DNA of 64,000 nucleotides from Curtobacterium herbarum (GTDB lineage Bacteria > Actinomycetota > Actinomycetes > Actinomycetales > Microbacteriaceae): NCBI RefSeq assembly GCF_016907335.1, contig NZ_JAFBBT010000001.1:434001-498000 (forward strand). The letters run 5' to 3'. The notes beneath the pieces were generated by a model. That model did no database searches. It saw only the letters and a list, made by a program, of their open reading frames with translations, and was not told where the DNA came from. Shown one piece after another: positions 9,371-18,500 of the stretch (its first letter is position 1; every line of letters begins with the position of its first letter). A program made the translations under genes and the position numbers.

Positions 9371-9868
9371 ATGAACAAGCCAGTTGCGGAATCGCTCGGT
9401 GGTGCTCTGCGCAGCCGCCGTCGAACACTCTTCGATCGCTTCGTGGCCGTGCTCATGCTGTTCGCCTTCATCGTCCTTCCGGTCGGCTTCTTCGTGGGTG
9501 GACCGGCTCTGTTGAAGTCCTACGATGCTGCGCACGTGGTCGAGTTGCGGTGCACCATTCAATCATCGGAGATGAACAAGACATCGTCCCGATCCGCGGG
9601 TGGGATTGGTGCATCCGGCGCTGAAGTGCTGCTCGACACCAGCTGTGGAAGATTCGTCTACGTTGACGGGGTCACTCTCGCGAATGGTGACCAGGTCGCG
9701 GATTGCTTCCCGAGTGGGTCTGTTCAGACCTTCTCAGTGGGCAAGGGTTCCATCGCTATTCGTGGCCTGCTCGAGTTCTTCCATCTGAGGACGAGGGTGA
9801 GGACCGTGGAGCCATCGAAGCCCGATGCCAGTCCGAAACAGGAGGTGGTCGATGAAGTCGACAACTGA
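9371..9868 (+). CDS. Single-pass membrane protein, array paralog 4
   Basis: A 165-residue protein with a good SD (AAGGGGAG) upstream of ATG 9371. The TM helix is at ~32-54, then KSYDAAH, Cys in LRCTI, Cys-Gly in DTSCGRF and GVTLANGDQVADC. This member has an extra cysteine (ADCFPSG) and a charged C-terminal extension (EPSKPDASPKQEVVDEVDN) that the others lack. Its 3' end overlaps the next gene by 17 nt, and a perfect AGGAGGTGG SD for that gene lies inside it. Confidence 0.7.
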   Translation: MNKPVAESLGGALRSRRRTLFDRFVAVLMLFAFIVLPVGFFVGGPALLKSYDAAHVVELRCTIQSSEMNKTSSRSAGGIGASGAEVLLDTSCGRFVYVDGVTLANGDQVADCFPSGSVQTFSVGKGSIAIRGLLEFFHLRTRVRTVEPSKPDASPKQEVVDEVDN

Positions 9869-10220
9869 TCGAGGTACGGATCAGCAACCGATCGCCCTGG
9901 TGGTCGCCGTCGCAGGGGTGATCATGGGAGTCGTCTTCCCCGTCGTCTCTGTCGGAGACCGAGTTGCGGGGGTTCTGCCCATCGCTCTCATCGGCACCGC
10001 TGGTGGGCTGTTGCTCATCGGCGGAGTCTTCTATTTCTGCCCGGCGAGCGTCGGGTCGCCGGTGCTCGTGATACTGATGCTCGCCGTGATCTTCACCAGT
10101 CGTCAGATCGGTGGGACATGGCTCATCCTCATCCCGAGTTTCATCGCGAGCGCCTTCGGAAGTGCGGTGCTCGGCGGTCACTTGCGTTTCCTCCGCTTGC
10201 GAGCTGCGCGAGGTCGGTGA
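9852..10220 (+). CDS. Small four-helix membrane protein inside the paralog array
   Basis: A 122-residue protein with about four hydrophobic helices (for example PIALVVAVAGVIMGVVFPVV) and a basic C-terminal tail (LRFLRLRAARGR). The start ATG 9852 is fixed by the strong SD AGGAGGTGG about 5 nt upstream and by the overlap with the preceding paralog. It shares no motif with the surrounding single-pass proteins. It may be another immunity type, a partner subunit for paralog 4 or 5, or unrelated. I do not recognise the family. Confidence 0.65.
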   Translation: MKSTTDRGTDQQPIALVVAVAGVIMGVVFPVVSVGDRVAGVLPIALIGTAGGLLLIGGVFYFCPASVGSPVLVILMLAVIFTSRQIGGTWLILIPSFIASAFGSAVLGGHLRFLRLRAARGR

Positions 10221-10222
10221 TC

Positions 10223-10648
10223 ATGATGCCTGTTGCGAAGCGCAAGATGTCGAAGACCACGGCGCGGGTGTTGTTCGTGCTGTGTGCCTTCGTCATCGTC
10301 TTCGTGAGTTCGTTCTTCCTCGCCGGGCCCACGGTGCTCCGGTCCTACGACGACGCACACCGCGTGCAATTGGTGTGCGTGGTCTCTTCCGCGGAAGCCA
10401 GCACCGGATCTTCGCGCTCGGCGAAGGGCGTCGGCGCATCGACACCGCAGGTCGTCATCGAGTCACGCGAGTGTGGCAAGTTCGTCTTACGTGAGGGAGT
10501 CACGACGGACAACAGCCGTGACGTCGCATCGAGTTTCAAGAGCGGAACCACGTACGAACTCGAGGTCGGCGACGGATCCTTGACGACGCGGACTCTGCTG
10601 CGAGTGTTCGGCGCATCTCCGGAGCTGCTCGGGTACCGGCCCGCATGA
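10223..10648 (+). CDS. Single-pass membrane protein, array paralog 5
   Basis: About 141 residues from ATG 10223 (a second ATG follows at 10226), 2 nt after the previous stop. There is a basic N-terminus, a TM helix (~14-35), then RSYDDAH, Cys in LVCVV, Cys-Gly in ESRECGKF, GVTTDNSRDVA and GDGSLTTR. It resembles paralogs 2 and 6 most closely in the SSRSAKGVG stretch after the first cysteine. Tight spacing implies one transcript with its neighbours. Confidence 0.7.
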   Translation: MMPVAKRKMSKTTARVLFVLCAFVIVFVSSFFLAGPTVLRSYDDAHRVQLVCVVSSAEASTGSSRSAKGVGASTPQVVIESRECGKFVLREGVTTDNSRDVASSFKSGTTYELEVGDGSLTTRTLLRVFGASPELLGYRPA

Positions 10649-10678
10649 GCTGTCGATGGTCATCACGGAAGGTGTGGA

Positions 10679-11128
10679 ATGGCTGAGCGCCTCATGAGTA
10701 CCGCAGCCGGATCTGACGCGGAGCCCGGGCGACGGCGAGGCGGCGTCCTCGTCGTCTTGATACTGATCGCGATGGCTCTCATCACGGTGCTGGTCCTCGG
10801 CGGGTCGTACGCGTTGCATGCCTACGACCGGTCCCACGTGATCTCCGTCACGTGCACCGTCACAGCCGCTGAGGGAGACGTCGGATCGAGCTCCTCGGGC
10901 AAGGGGATCGGATCGTCGTTCGAGCAGGTCGAGATCTCGACGAGGGAGTGCGGACCTCTCGTGCTCCGGCGGGGGGTCACGGCTGAGAACAAGGAAGCGA
11001 TCGCTGGTCGGCTCGAAGCAGGAGGCCGGACCCGTTTCGAGATCGGCGCGGCTTCGTTCCGTTTCCGCGAACTCCTCGTCAGCGTGCGTGAGCGAGTGGT
11101 CGTCTTCGGGTTCAGGCAGCAGCGGTGA
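10679..11128 (+). CDS. Single-pass membrane protein, array paralog 6
   Basis: A 149-residue protein. The SD-like GGAAGGTGTGG precedes ATG 10679. A TM helix (~22-44) is followed by HAYDRSH, Cys in VTCTV, Cys-Gly in STRECGPL, GVTAENKEAIAGRLEAGG and IGAASFRFRE. It is the last member of the array; 176 bp further on the secretion-gene operon begins on the same strand. The G+C content and codon use look like the chromosome average, unlike paralog 1, so this copy may be older. Confidence 0.7.
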   Translation: MAERLMSTAAGSDAEPGRRRGGVLVVLILIAMALITVLVLGGSYALHAYDRSHVISVTCTVTAAEGDVGSSSSGKGIGSSFEQVEISTRECGPLVLRRGVTAENKEAIAGRLEAGGRTRFEIGAASFRFRELLVSVRERVVVFGFRQQR

Positions 11129-11261
11129 ACCAGGGTGCCTCCCATCTGGGACGCCGCAGGCAACGCTGAGGGACCCCGGAGCGTGGCTAGCGCCCCACGT
11201 GGCCCGAACGGGGGAGTCCCGAGCCTGTGGAGAACGGAACCCGGGAGGTGCGCTACCCGGC

Positions 11262-11267
11262 TAAGAT
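11262..11267 (+). promoter_or_regulatory. Likely -10 box of the secretion operon
   Basis: TAAGAT fits the actinobacterial TANNNT -10 pattern and lies 37 nt upstream of ATG 11305, leaving a short leader with an AGGGGGA SD. No convincing -35 is seen. It suggests that the lipoprotein, binding-protein-like and ATPase genes have their own promoter, separate from the immunity array. Confidence 0.4.
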
Positions 11268-11304
11268 CGAATCGCTTGTCGGTTCTTGAGGGGGACGGTC
11301 GTCA

Positions 11305-14103
11305 ATGTCGTTGCGCATGCTGCATCCAGGGGTACGAACGAAGAGCGGCCGCGCGCTCGCCGTGGTCGCGATGGCGGGTGCTGCTGCTCTGGTGCTCTCG
11401 GGGTGCACCTCGTCGGACCAGACGGTCGAGAAGCCGTCGCGCGTGCTGCAGACGGTCGACACGAAGCTGGCGGCGGACGGGTCGATCACCGCGATCTCCG
11501 ACACCGCGATCTCGGTCGGCAAGGACGGCTCGTCCTCGTCGGTCACCGAGCACGACGCCGCGAAGGCCGCCACCGACCTACCGCTGCGCGTGACGACCCA
11601 GTACACGACCGCCAAGAAGAGCGGTACCGACCTCGCAGACCTCGCGGGCTACTCCGGCCGGGTCGAGATCGACCTGACCGTCGAGAACCTGACCGTGCGG
11701 TCCCGCAACCTCACGTACGACGTGGCGGGCGCCTCCCGGACGACCCCTGCCCTCGTCGGCGCTCCCTTCAGCATCGCGGCGTCGACCGTCCTGCCCGGGA
11801 CGAAGCCGAGCAAGATCGTCACCGACACGTCCGACGACGCCACCGCGACGGACGGTGTCGTCAGCGCCAACGGCGACGGTGACGCGGTCGTGCAGTGGGG
11901 ACGACTGCTCGCCCCGCCGACCTCGGGCGCCAGCACCACCCTGCACCTCGTCGCGAACGTCGACGACTTCGCGGCACCGTCGTTCGACATGGCCGCTCAG
12001 CCCGGCATCTCGACGGACCTGTCCTCGACCGGTGTGGTGAACGCGGCCTTCGGGTCCGACACCGACTCCGAGCTGGCACTGCAGCGCCGTACGATCGACC
12101 TCATCTCCCAGGTCAACGAGGTCCTGGCGCGCGCCGGCAGCACGATCACCGAGGTCCGGTCGAACCTCGAGACGACCTCCGCCACCCTCGGTGTCCGGAC
12201 GGCCGAGCGGCTCAAGGAGAGCAGTTCGTCGCTCGCCAGCACGATGCAGTCGCTCTCGGGTCAGCTCAGCTCCCTCAAGGGCGACCTCGGGTCGACGGTG
12301 AGCGGGACCCAGTCCACGGTCCTCCAGCAGCTGCAGGAGACGACGACCAGCCTCGATGCGTTGCTCGGTGACACCTCCGCGACTGCTCCGGCCCCGGCCC
12401 TCGACGGTCAGGGATGCGCCGCGGAGCCGCAGCCGGCTGCGGGCGGGGCCAGCGTCTACGGCAACCTGCTCCGCGTGTCCGCACAGCTCGCCGGGTACGC
12501 CGAAGCCAGCGAAGCCTGCAAGCAGCAGGTCAGCACGCAGCTCGCAGCATCGGTCGGACCGACTGAGCCGACAGCGGAGAAGTGCGCCGCCGATGACGCG
12601 AAGTCGTCCCTCACGTGCGCGCTCTTCGCCTCGTCGACGACCATCACGTCCGCGCTCACCAAGCTCGTCTCGACTGGGGACGACCTGGCCGCCAGCCTGC
12701 AGCCGGAGCTCGCGCAGCAGGCGATCGACAGCTACGGCACGCTCGACTCGAAGCTCGCCGGGATCGACCAGGTCCTCGCCGATCTCGCGTCCGAATCATC
12801 GGGCGGGGTCGACGACCGCGAGGTGGCCCTGACCGCACTCCGTGAGCGCATCCAGGATGCCCTCAAGACCGTCGATCCACTCGTCCAGGCAGTCGGCGCA
12901 GTCCATGACCGTGCAGTCGGCGCTCGGGGCGTCATCGGCGAGCTCGATGCCTCCGCAGGCGACCGGTCACTGCAGGGGCAGAACGCCGCTCTTGCCCAGC
13001 GCATCTGCCAGATGATCGCGCCCACCGATCCGACCGGCTTGCTGCCCAAGCTGCCCGGGCTCACCGAACAGCAGGCCGACGAACTCCGGTCCTACCTGAC
13101 GCGGAAGCCGTGCGTCGATGACGGCGACGGGAAGACCTTGAACCCGCCGCTGGGGTACTCGGCCCCGATGGACGAGCGCCTCGATGCGCAGGCGAGTGAC
13201 TGGGACGCCGTGATCGACAGCACTGATCTCAAGAAGCCGGAGAACGGCATCAGCTCGGTCATCGCCAACCTGCAGGACGCCCTCAACCGTGCAGAGAGCG
13301 CTCGCGTGGACGCCGTCGGCAAGATCGACGACAACGACAAGAGCACGAGCGGGACCCTCGACGAACTGCGTGCTGCATCGGCCGCAGCGAACACGGCTGG
13401 CGACGACATCAAGGCCAAGCTCGACATGCTCAAGACCGAGCAGGACGCCCTCGCACAGAAGGTCAAGGACGCCTTCGCGAACGCCAACAACGAGACCGCC
13501 AAGAAGATCGACGCCCTCATCGACCAGCAGGTCCGCGACGTCTCGAAGCAAGCGGAGAGCAGCAACGCAGCCGTGCTGAAGGCCTTCGACCAGTCGATCG
13601 CTGGTCTGCGCTCCACCTCGAAGGACGTCACGAACGGCGCCAAGGGCACGATCGACGAGCAGAAGGGCAAGCTCGAGCAGCAGAACACCGCCCTCGCGGG
13701 TGCGGTCGACGCGCAGACGAAGCAGAGCCTCGCCCAGATCGACGCGAGCACCACCGCGTCGACGCGCGACGTCGAGGGCGCGAGCACGCTGCTCACCGGC
13801 GACCTCAACCGCGTGATGCTCGACCTCGGCGACCGCAAGGTCAACGGGTCCGGCATCCTCGGTGCGATGGCGACCAGCGCGGCGAAGTCCGACTCCGCCG
13901 ACTACCAGCTGGCCCTCGCCTCGCAGAACGCCGCCGGGTACGCCAACGTCCGTGCCGAGGACGTCGCGGGCATCCTGCTGCAGCAGGAGCAGTTCCGCGC
14001 CTCGCTCGACGCCGCCACGGCACTGCCCGCGTTCCGGATGGACGTGCCGAAGGGCGCGACCTCGACCACGCTGTACGCCTTCACCATCGGAGCCGCACGA
14101 TGA
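11305..14103 (+). CDS. Large coiled-coil lipoprotein of the type-VII-like locus
   Basis: A 932-residue protein with a lipoprotein signal: a hydrophobic stretch then LVLSGC, with the lipidated cysteine at residue 34. A beta-rich, Thr/Ser-rich domain (~40-230) is followed by long helical regions rich in A, D, K, Q and S (~245-345 and ~640-880), probable coiled coils. Cysteines at ~372, 417, 441 and 453 may form disulfides outside the cell. ATGA overlap couples it to the next gene. I do not recognise a named family. A surface-exposed coiled-coil component beside an EssC-type ATPase would be analogous in place, not in sequence, to EsaA/YueB in Firmicutes. Confidence 0.7.
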   Translation: MSLRMLHPGVRTKSGRALAVVAMAGAAALVLSGCTSSDQTVEKPSRVLQTVDTKLAADGSITAISDTAISVGKDGSSSSVTEHDAAKAATDLPLRVTTQYTTAKKSGTDLADLAGYSGRVEIDLTVENLTVRSRNLTYDVAGASRTTPALVGAPFSIAASTVLPGTKPSKIVTDTSDDATATDGVVSANGDGDAVVQWGRLLAPPTSGASTTLHLVANVDDFAAPSFDMAAQPGISTDLSSTGVVNAAFGSDTDSELALQRRTIDLISQVNEVLARAGSTITEVRSNLETTSATLGVRTAERLKESSSSLASTMQSLSGQLSSLKGDLGSTVSGTQSTVLQQLQETTTSLDALLGDTSATAPAPALDGQGCAAEPQPAAGGASVYGNLLRVSAQLAGYAEASEACKQQVSTQLAASVGPTEPTAEKCAADDAKSSLTCALFASSTTITSALTKLVSTGDDLAASLQPELAQQAIDSYGTLDSKLAGIDQVLADLASESSGGVDDREVALTALRERIQDALKTVDPLVQAVGAVHDRAVGARGVIGELDASAGDRSLQGQNAALAQRICQMIAPTDPTGLLPKLPGLTEQQADELRSYLTRKPCVDDGDGKTLNPPLGYSAPMDERLDAQASDWDAVIDSTDLKKPENGISSVIANLQDALNRAESARVDAVGKIDDNDKSTSGTLDELRAASAAANTAGDDIKAKLDMLKTEQDALAQKVKDAFANANNETAKKIDALIDQQVRDVSKQAESSNAAVLKAFDQSIAGLRSTSKDVTNGAKGTIDEQKGKLEQQNTALAGAVDAQTKQSLAQIDASTTASTRDVEGASTLLTGDLNRVMLDLGDRKVNGSGILGAMATSAAKSDSADYQLALASQNAAGYANVRAEDVAGILLQQEQFRASLDAATALPAFRMDVPKGATSTTLYAFTIGAAR

Positions 14104-15458
14104 CCCACCAGGCCGTCGAGGAGACGCCGGACGTCCGCGGTCCACGGCAGCCGCTCGTCATCGTGGCGCTGGCCGTCCTGGTCATCGCCGTGGTCCTCGC
14201 GGTGGTGGTCTTCGTGATCGACCGGAACACCCCGGCGGCCGAAGCCGTGCCGGCGACGGTCCCGGTGCCGATCCGGGTCGCCCACGTGCCCGACGGCACC
14301 AAGATCGGTGTCGTCGTGACGCTCGGCGACGGCGAGGGGTCCGAGTGGGACGAAGCCGCGCAGGGCGCCCTGGTCGCGGCGAAGCGCCTCACCCTCGGTG
14401 GCACCGACGTCGAACTCGTCACCCGCAACGACGGCGGCAGCGCGAGCGGGGCGAAGCGCGCCGTGCAGCAGCTCGTCGACAGCGGCGTGGCCGGCATCGT
14501 CGTCGCCTCGTCCGGCGCACACGTCTCGGGTGCGCTCGACGCCGCGTCCGACGCCGGTGTCCCGGTGGTGCTCCCGTACGCCGACGGTGGCGACGGGTCC
14601 TGGTCGACCGGGCCGTCCCGGACGTCGGTCAGCGCGGCGATGCAGCGTGCGATCCGCGGCGCCGACGCCCCGCTGCTCGTGGACCTGGGTGGCGGTGCGC
14701 CGTCCGGCATCCGGTTCGCCCACGTGATGGACGCCGCCGACTCGGCCGACGACGCCGCGCTCGCGACGACCGTGGCCGAGCGGACGGGTGCCACCCCGAC
14801 GACCGCGACGTCGGACGCCACCGCCGCGCCGACGGACACCGAGACCACGAAGCCCGACTCGGACGCGGTCGTGGTGAGCGGTCCCGCCGCACGACAGGGT
14901 GCGTTCGTCGCGGCCCTCCAGTCCGCCGATGTCACCGTCCCGGTCGTGCTCACCCCCGATGCGACGAGCCCGGCGTTCGGCACCGCCCTCGCCGCGGCGA
15001 ACGGCAGCCTGTCGGGCACCTTCGTCTCGACCGGGGTCGCGACGGACGACGCGCGTGCCCTGACCTCCGACGCGCAGGGACGGGCGATGTCCGCGTTCCT
15101 CGGCGGGGTCCGGGTCCTCGCCGACGACGCGGATGCGCAGAACCTCACGGCCGACCAGCCGTTCAGCGCCGTCGCCTGGGCTGCGGACTCCCGGAGCCAC
15201 GATGCGGTCGTCGCGCTCGTCCGTGCCGTCGGTGCGGCCCGGAGCGACAAGCCGTCCGCGGTCGCGGACTCCCTGTCGACACTGCGCCTGGACGCCGGGG
15301 ACGGCATCGCCGGTCCCGCGCTGGACTTCCGGCAGCAGCAGGCCCTCCGCTCCGACGCGACCGTGCTCGCGGCCTCCTCGCAGACGCTCGGCCTGCGCCC
15401 GGCGACGACCGAGCAGACCGCGTCGCTCGTCTGGTTCCAGGACTCGACGGCGCGCTGA
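14100..15458 (+). CDS. Membrane-anchored periplasmic-binding-protein-like (type I fold)
   Basis: A 452-residue protein. After a short cytosolic N-terminus comes one TM helix (~20-42, no lipobox), then an exported domain whose opening (TKIGVVVTLGDGEGSEWDEA, GALVAAKRL, a repeated V-A-G-I-V-V-A-S pattern, AGVPVVLPYADGG) matches type I periplasmic binding proteins of the Leu/Ile/Val kind. No permease or ATPase of an amino-acid transporter is adjacent, so a structural or sensing role within the secretion locus is more likely than uptake. It overlaps the preceding lipoprotein gene by 4 nt (ATGA). Confidence 0.65.
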   Translation: MTHQAVEETPDVRGPRQPLVIVALAVLVIAVVLAVVVFVIDRNTPAAEAVPATVPVPIRVAHVPDGTKIGVVVTLGDGEGSEWDEAAQGALVAAKRLTLGGTDVELVTRNDGGSASGAKRAVQQLVDSGVAGIVVASSGAHVSGALDAASDAGVPVVLPYADGGDGSWSTGPSRTSVSAAMQRAIRGADAPLLVDLGGGAPSGIRFAHVMDAADSADDAALATTVAERTGATPTTATSDATAAPTDTETTKPDSDAVVVSGPAARQGAFVAALQSADVTVPVVLTPDATSPAFGTALAAANGSLSGTFVSTGVATDDARALTSDAQGRAMSAFLGGVRVLADDADAQNLTADQPFSAVAWAADSRSHDAVVALVRAVGAARSDKPSAVADSLSTLRLDAGDGIAGPALDFRQQQALRSDATVLAASSQTLGLRPATTEQTASLVWFQDSTAR

Positions 15459-15506
15459 CCTCCGGGCCGGCAGCACCCACCACACCACGGACGACGAGGA
15501 GCGCGC

Positions 15507-18500
15507 ATGCGTCTGCTGATCGAGCTCGACGACCGGCGTGAAGCGGTGGAGGTCGACGGCTGGGCGAACGCCAGCTCCCTCGGCGAACTGGTCGAGTCGG
15601 CGACGGGCCTGGCGCTGGAGCCCGGCACGACCCTCGCGGTCGACGGGCACCGGACGAGCGTCGACACACCCCTCCGTGACCTGGTCCTGCTCGAGGGCTC
15701 GCGCATCGCCCGCACGCCGGAGGAGCGCCCGCAGCTGGTCGACGGCTGGACGGTCACCCTGGCGGGTGGCCTCGTCACCGGTTCGGTGGTGTCCGTCCCC
15801 CGCTCCAGGAGGCTCGTGGTCGGCCGCGCCCCGCAGGCGGACCTGGTCCTGCCCACCGAGAGCGCCTCGTGGGAGCACTGCACGATCGAGCGCGAGGACG
15901 ACGGCGTCCGGATCCGCGACGCCGGCTCCACGAACGGCACCGTGGTGGCGGGGGAGCGGCTCGACGAGGACGGCGTGCTCGTCACCGTCGGCACGAGCGT
16001 CATCGTCGGCGGAGCGGTCCTGCTCGTCCGCCCGGACCTGCACGAGACGCCGGTGCCTGCGCCCGGGTCCCTGCCGAACCTGACCCCGGCGGCGACGGCG
16101 CCCTTCAACCGTCCGCCGCGCCCGGGCCGCAACACCGCGGTCGAGCCGGTGTCCCCGCCGACGAAGCGTGACGTCCCGCCCGCGTCGAAGTTCAGCTGGA
16201 TCACGGTCGCCGCTCCGCTGGTCCTCGCCGGCGCGATGGTGCTCCTGCTCGGCGACGCCCGGTTCGCGCTCTTCGCCCTCCTCAGCCCGGTGACGGCGAT
16301 CGGCATGTGGTTCGAGCAGAAGCACCGGCGGGCGCGGAACCTCAAGGAAGAGGACGAGCGCTTCGCCGAGGCGGTCCGTGGCTTCAGCGGTGAGATCACG
16401 GCGGCCGCCGCCATCGAGGCCGCTCGACGGCAGGAACTCGTGCCCGATCCGGCGAGTGTCGTCCGTCGTGCGCTCCTGCCGTCCACGACGCTGTGGCAGC
16501 GTCGCGCCGACGACGTGGACTTCCTCAGCCTGCACGCCGGCACCGGTGACGCACCGTGGCGGCCGGAACTGGACTCGCGGGCGACGCAGACGAAGCTCGA
16601 AGAGGACGCGAAGGTTGCGATCGAGTCGAGCAAGCTCACCGCCGCGCCCGTCGTCGCCGACCTGAGCGACGCCGGTGTGGTCGGCATCGTCGGCGACCGC
16701 GAGGGGGCGCTCGCACTGGCCCGCAGCCTCCTGGTCCAGGCGACCGTGCACTGCGGGCCCGCCGACCTGACCGTCGGTGTGTTCTGTGACCGGGGCCGCG
16801 AGGACGACTGGTCCTGGGCCTCCTGGCTGCCGCACGCCCGCGTGGCGGGCAGCAGCACCGGCCAGCGGTGGATGTCGGCGCAGCGTGACCAGGGTGCCGC
16901 GGTCCTCCGGGGTCTCCGTGAGTCGATCGACGAACTGCCGACGCCGGAACTCCTCGTCCTCATCGACTCCGAGGTCCTGACCGAGGGCCGCGACGCCCCC
17001 GCCCGCAGCCTGCTCGGGCACGGCCGGAGCGCCCTCGGGCAGGTGCGTCGGCCGGGCGAACGTCCGCGTCGGGTGAGCGGGATCGTCATCGCGACGAACG
17101 AGCAGCAGCTCCCCGCGGCGTGCACCACGATCATCACGGTCAGCGCGGACGCCGCGGCGACCGTCTACCGCCCGGAGGACCGGACCCGCGTCGAGGACGT
17201 CGTGCTGGCCGGGCTGTCGCCGGAGACCGCTGAGCTCTGCGCCCGCCACGTCGCCCACTTCGACGACCCGGAACTCCTGGTGCCGGGGGCGTCCCTGCCG
17301 GCCCTCGTCCGGCTCCCCGACCTGCTGACGAACGCCGCGACCGCCGCCGGCGGCGCCGCGGCCGGTGCCTCCGCCGGCACGTCCGGCACCGCGGGCGAGC
17401 CGTCCGCCGCGTCCGCGATCCGCGCCGCCTGGGAGGCCCGCACCGGCTTCTCGACGCCCATCGGCTCGTCCGAGAGCGGCGTCCTCGAGATCGACCTGGT
17501 CCGCGACGGCCCACACGGCCTGGTGGGTGGCACGACCGGCTCCGGCAAGAGCGAGTTCCTGCGGTCCTTCGTCGCCGGGCTCGCCGCCCGCAACGACCCG
17601 ACGCGCCTCAACTTCCTGCTCGTCGACTTCAAGGGCGGTGCCGCGTTCGCCGCGTGTGAGCGTCTGCCGCACACGATCGGCACGATCAGCAACCTCGACG
17701 AGCAGCTCGCCGACCGGGCGATCCGTGCCCTCGAAGCCGAGCTCGGTCGTCGGCAGCGGGTGTTCGCCGCAGCGGGTGCGGACATCGACAACCTCGACGC
17801 GTACCTGGCGACGAAGCCGGCGGAGCCGATGCCGCGTCTGCTGTTCGTGGTGGACGAGTTCGCGATGCTGGCGAAGGACTTCCCGGACGTCCTCACCTCG
17901 CTCGTGGCGATCGCCGCGGTCGGTCGTACCCTCGGCGTCCACATGCTCCTCGCGACCCAGCGACCGGCCGGTGTCGTCAGCGAGGACATCCTCGCCAACA
18001 CGAACATGCGCGTGGCACTGCGTGTGCAGAGCCGCGAGGACTCGACGAACGTCATCGGCGTCCCCTCCGCCGCGGGCATCGGGCGCCAGCAGACCGGTCG
18101 CGCCTACGTGAAGCTCGGGCAGGACGACATCACGCCCGTGCAGACCGCACTGGTCACCGGCCGTGCGCGGGACCTCCGCGCCGAGCAACCGGTCACCGTG
18201 CGTCCGACCGACGTCTTCGGTGTGCCGGCACCGATCGCCTTCAACGCTCCGGCCGCCTCCGACCTGACCGACCTCGACGTCCTCATCGACGCCATCACGG
18301 CGGCCAACGACGAGGCCGGCTACGCCCCGCCCCGCCCCATCTGGCCGGAGGCGCTCGGCACCTCCGTCGCACTCGACACGCTGGTCCCCGCCGACCGCCC
18401 GGCCGGCGCACCGAGCACGGTCCCGGTCGCACTCGCCGACGACCCGGACAACCAGCGGCAGGTCACGACCGGTTGGGACCGGACCGAGGGCAACCTCATG

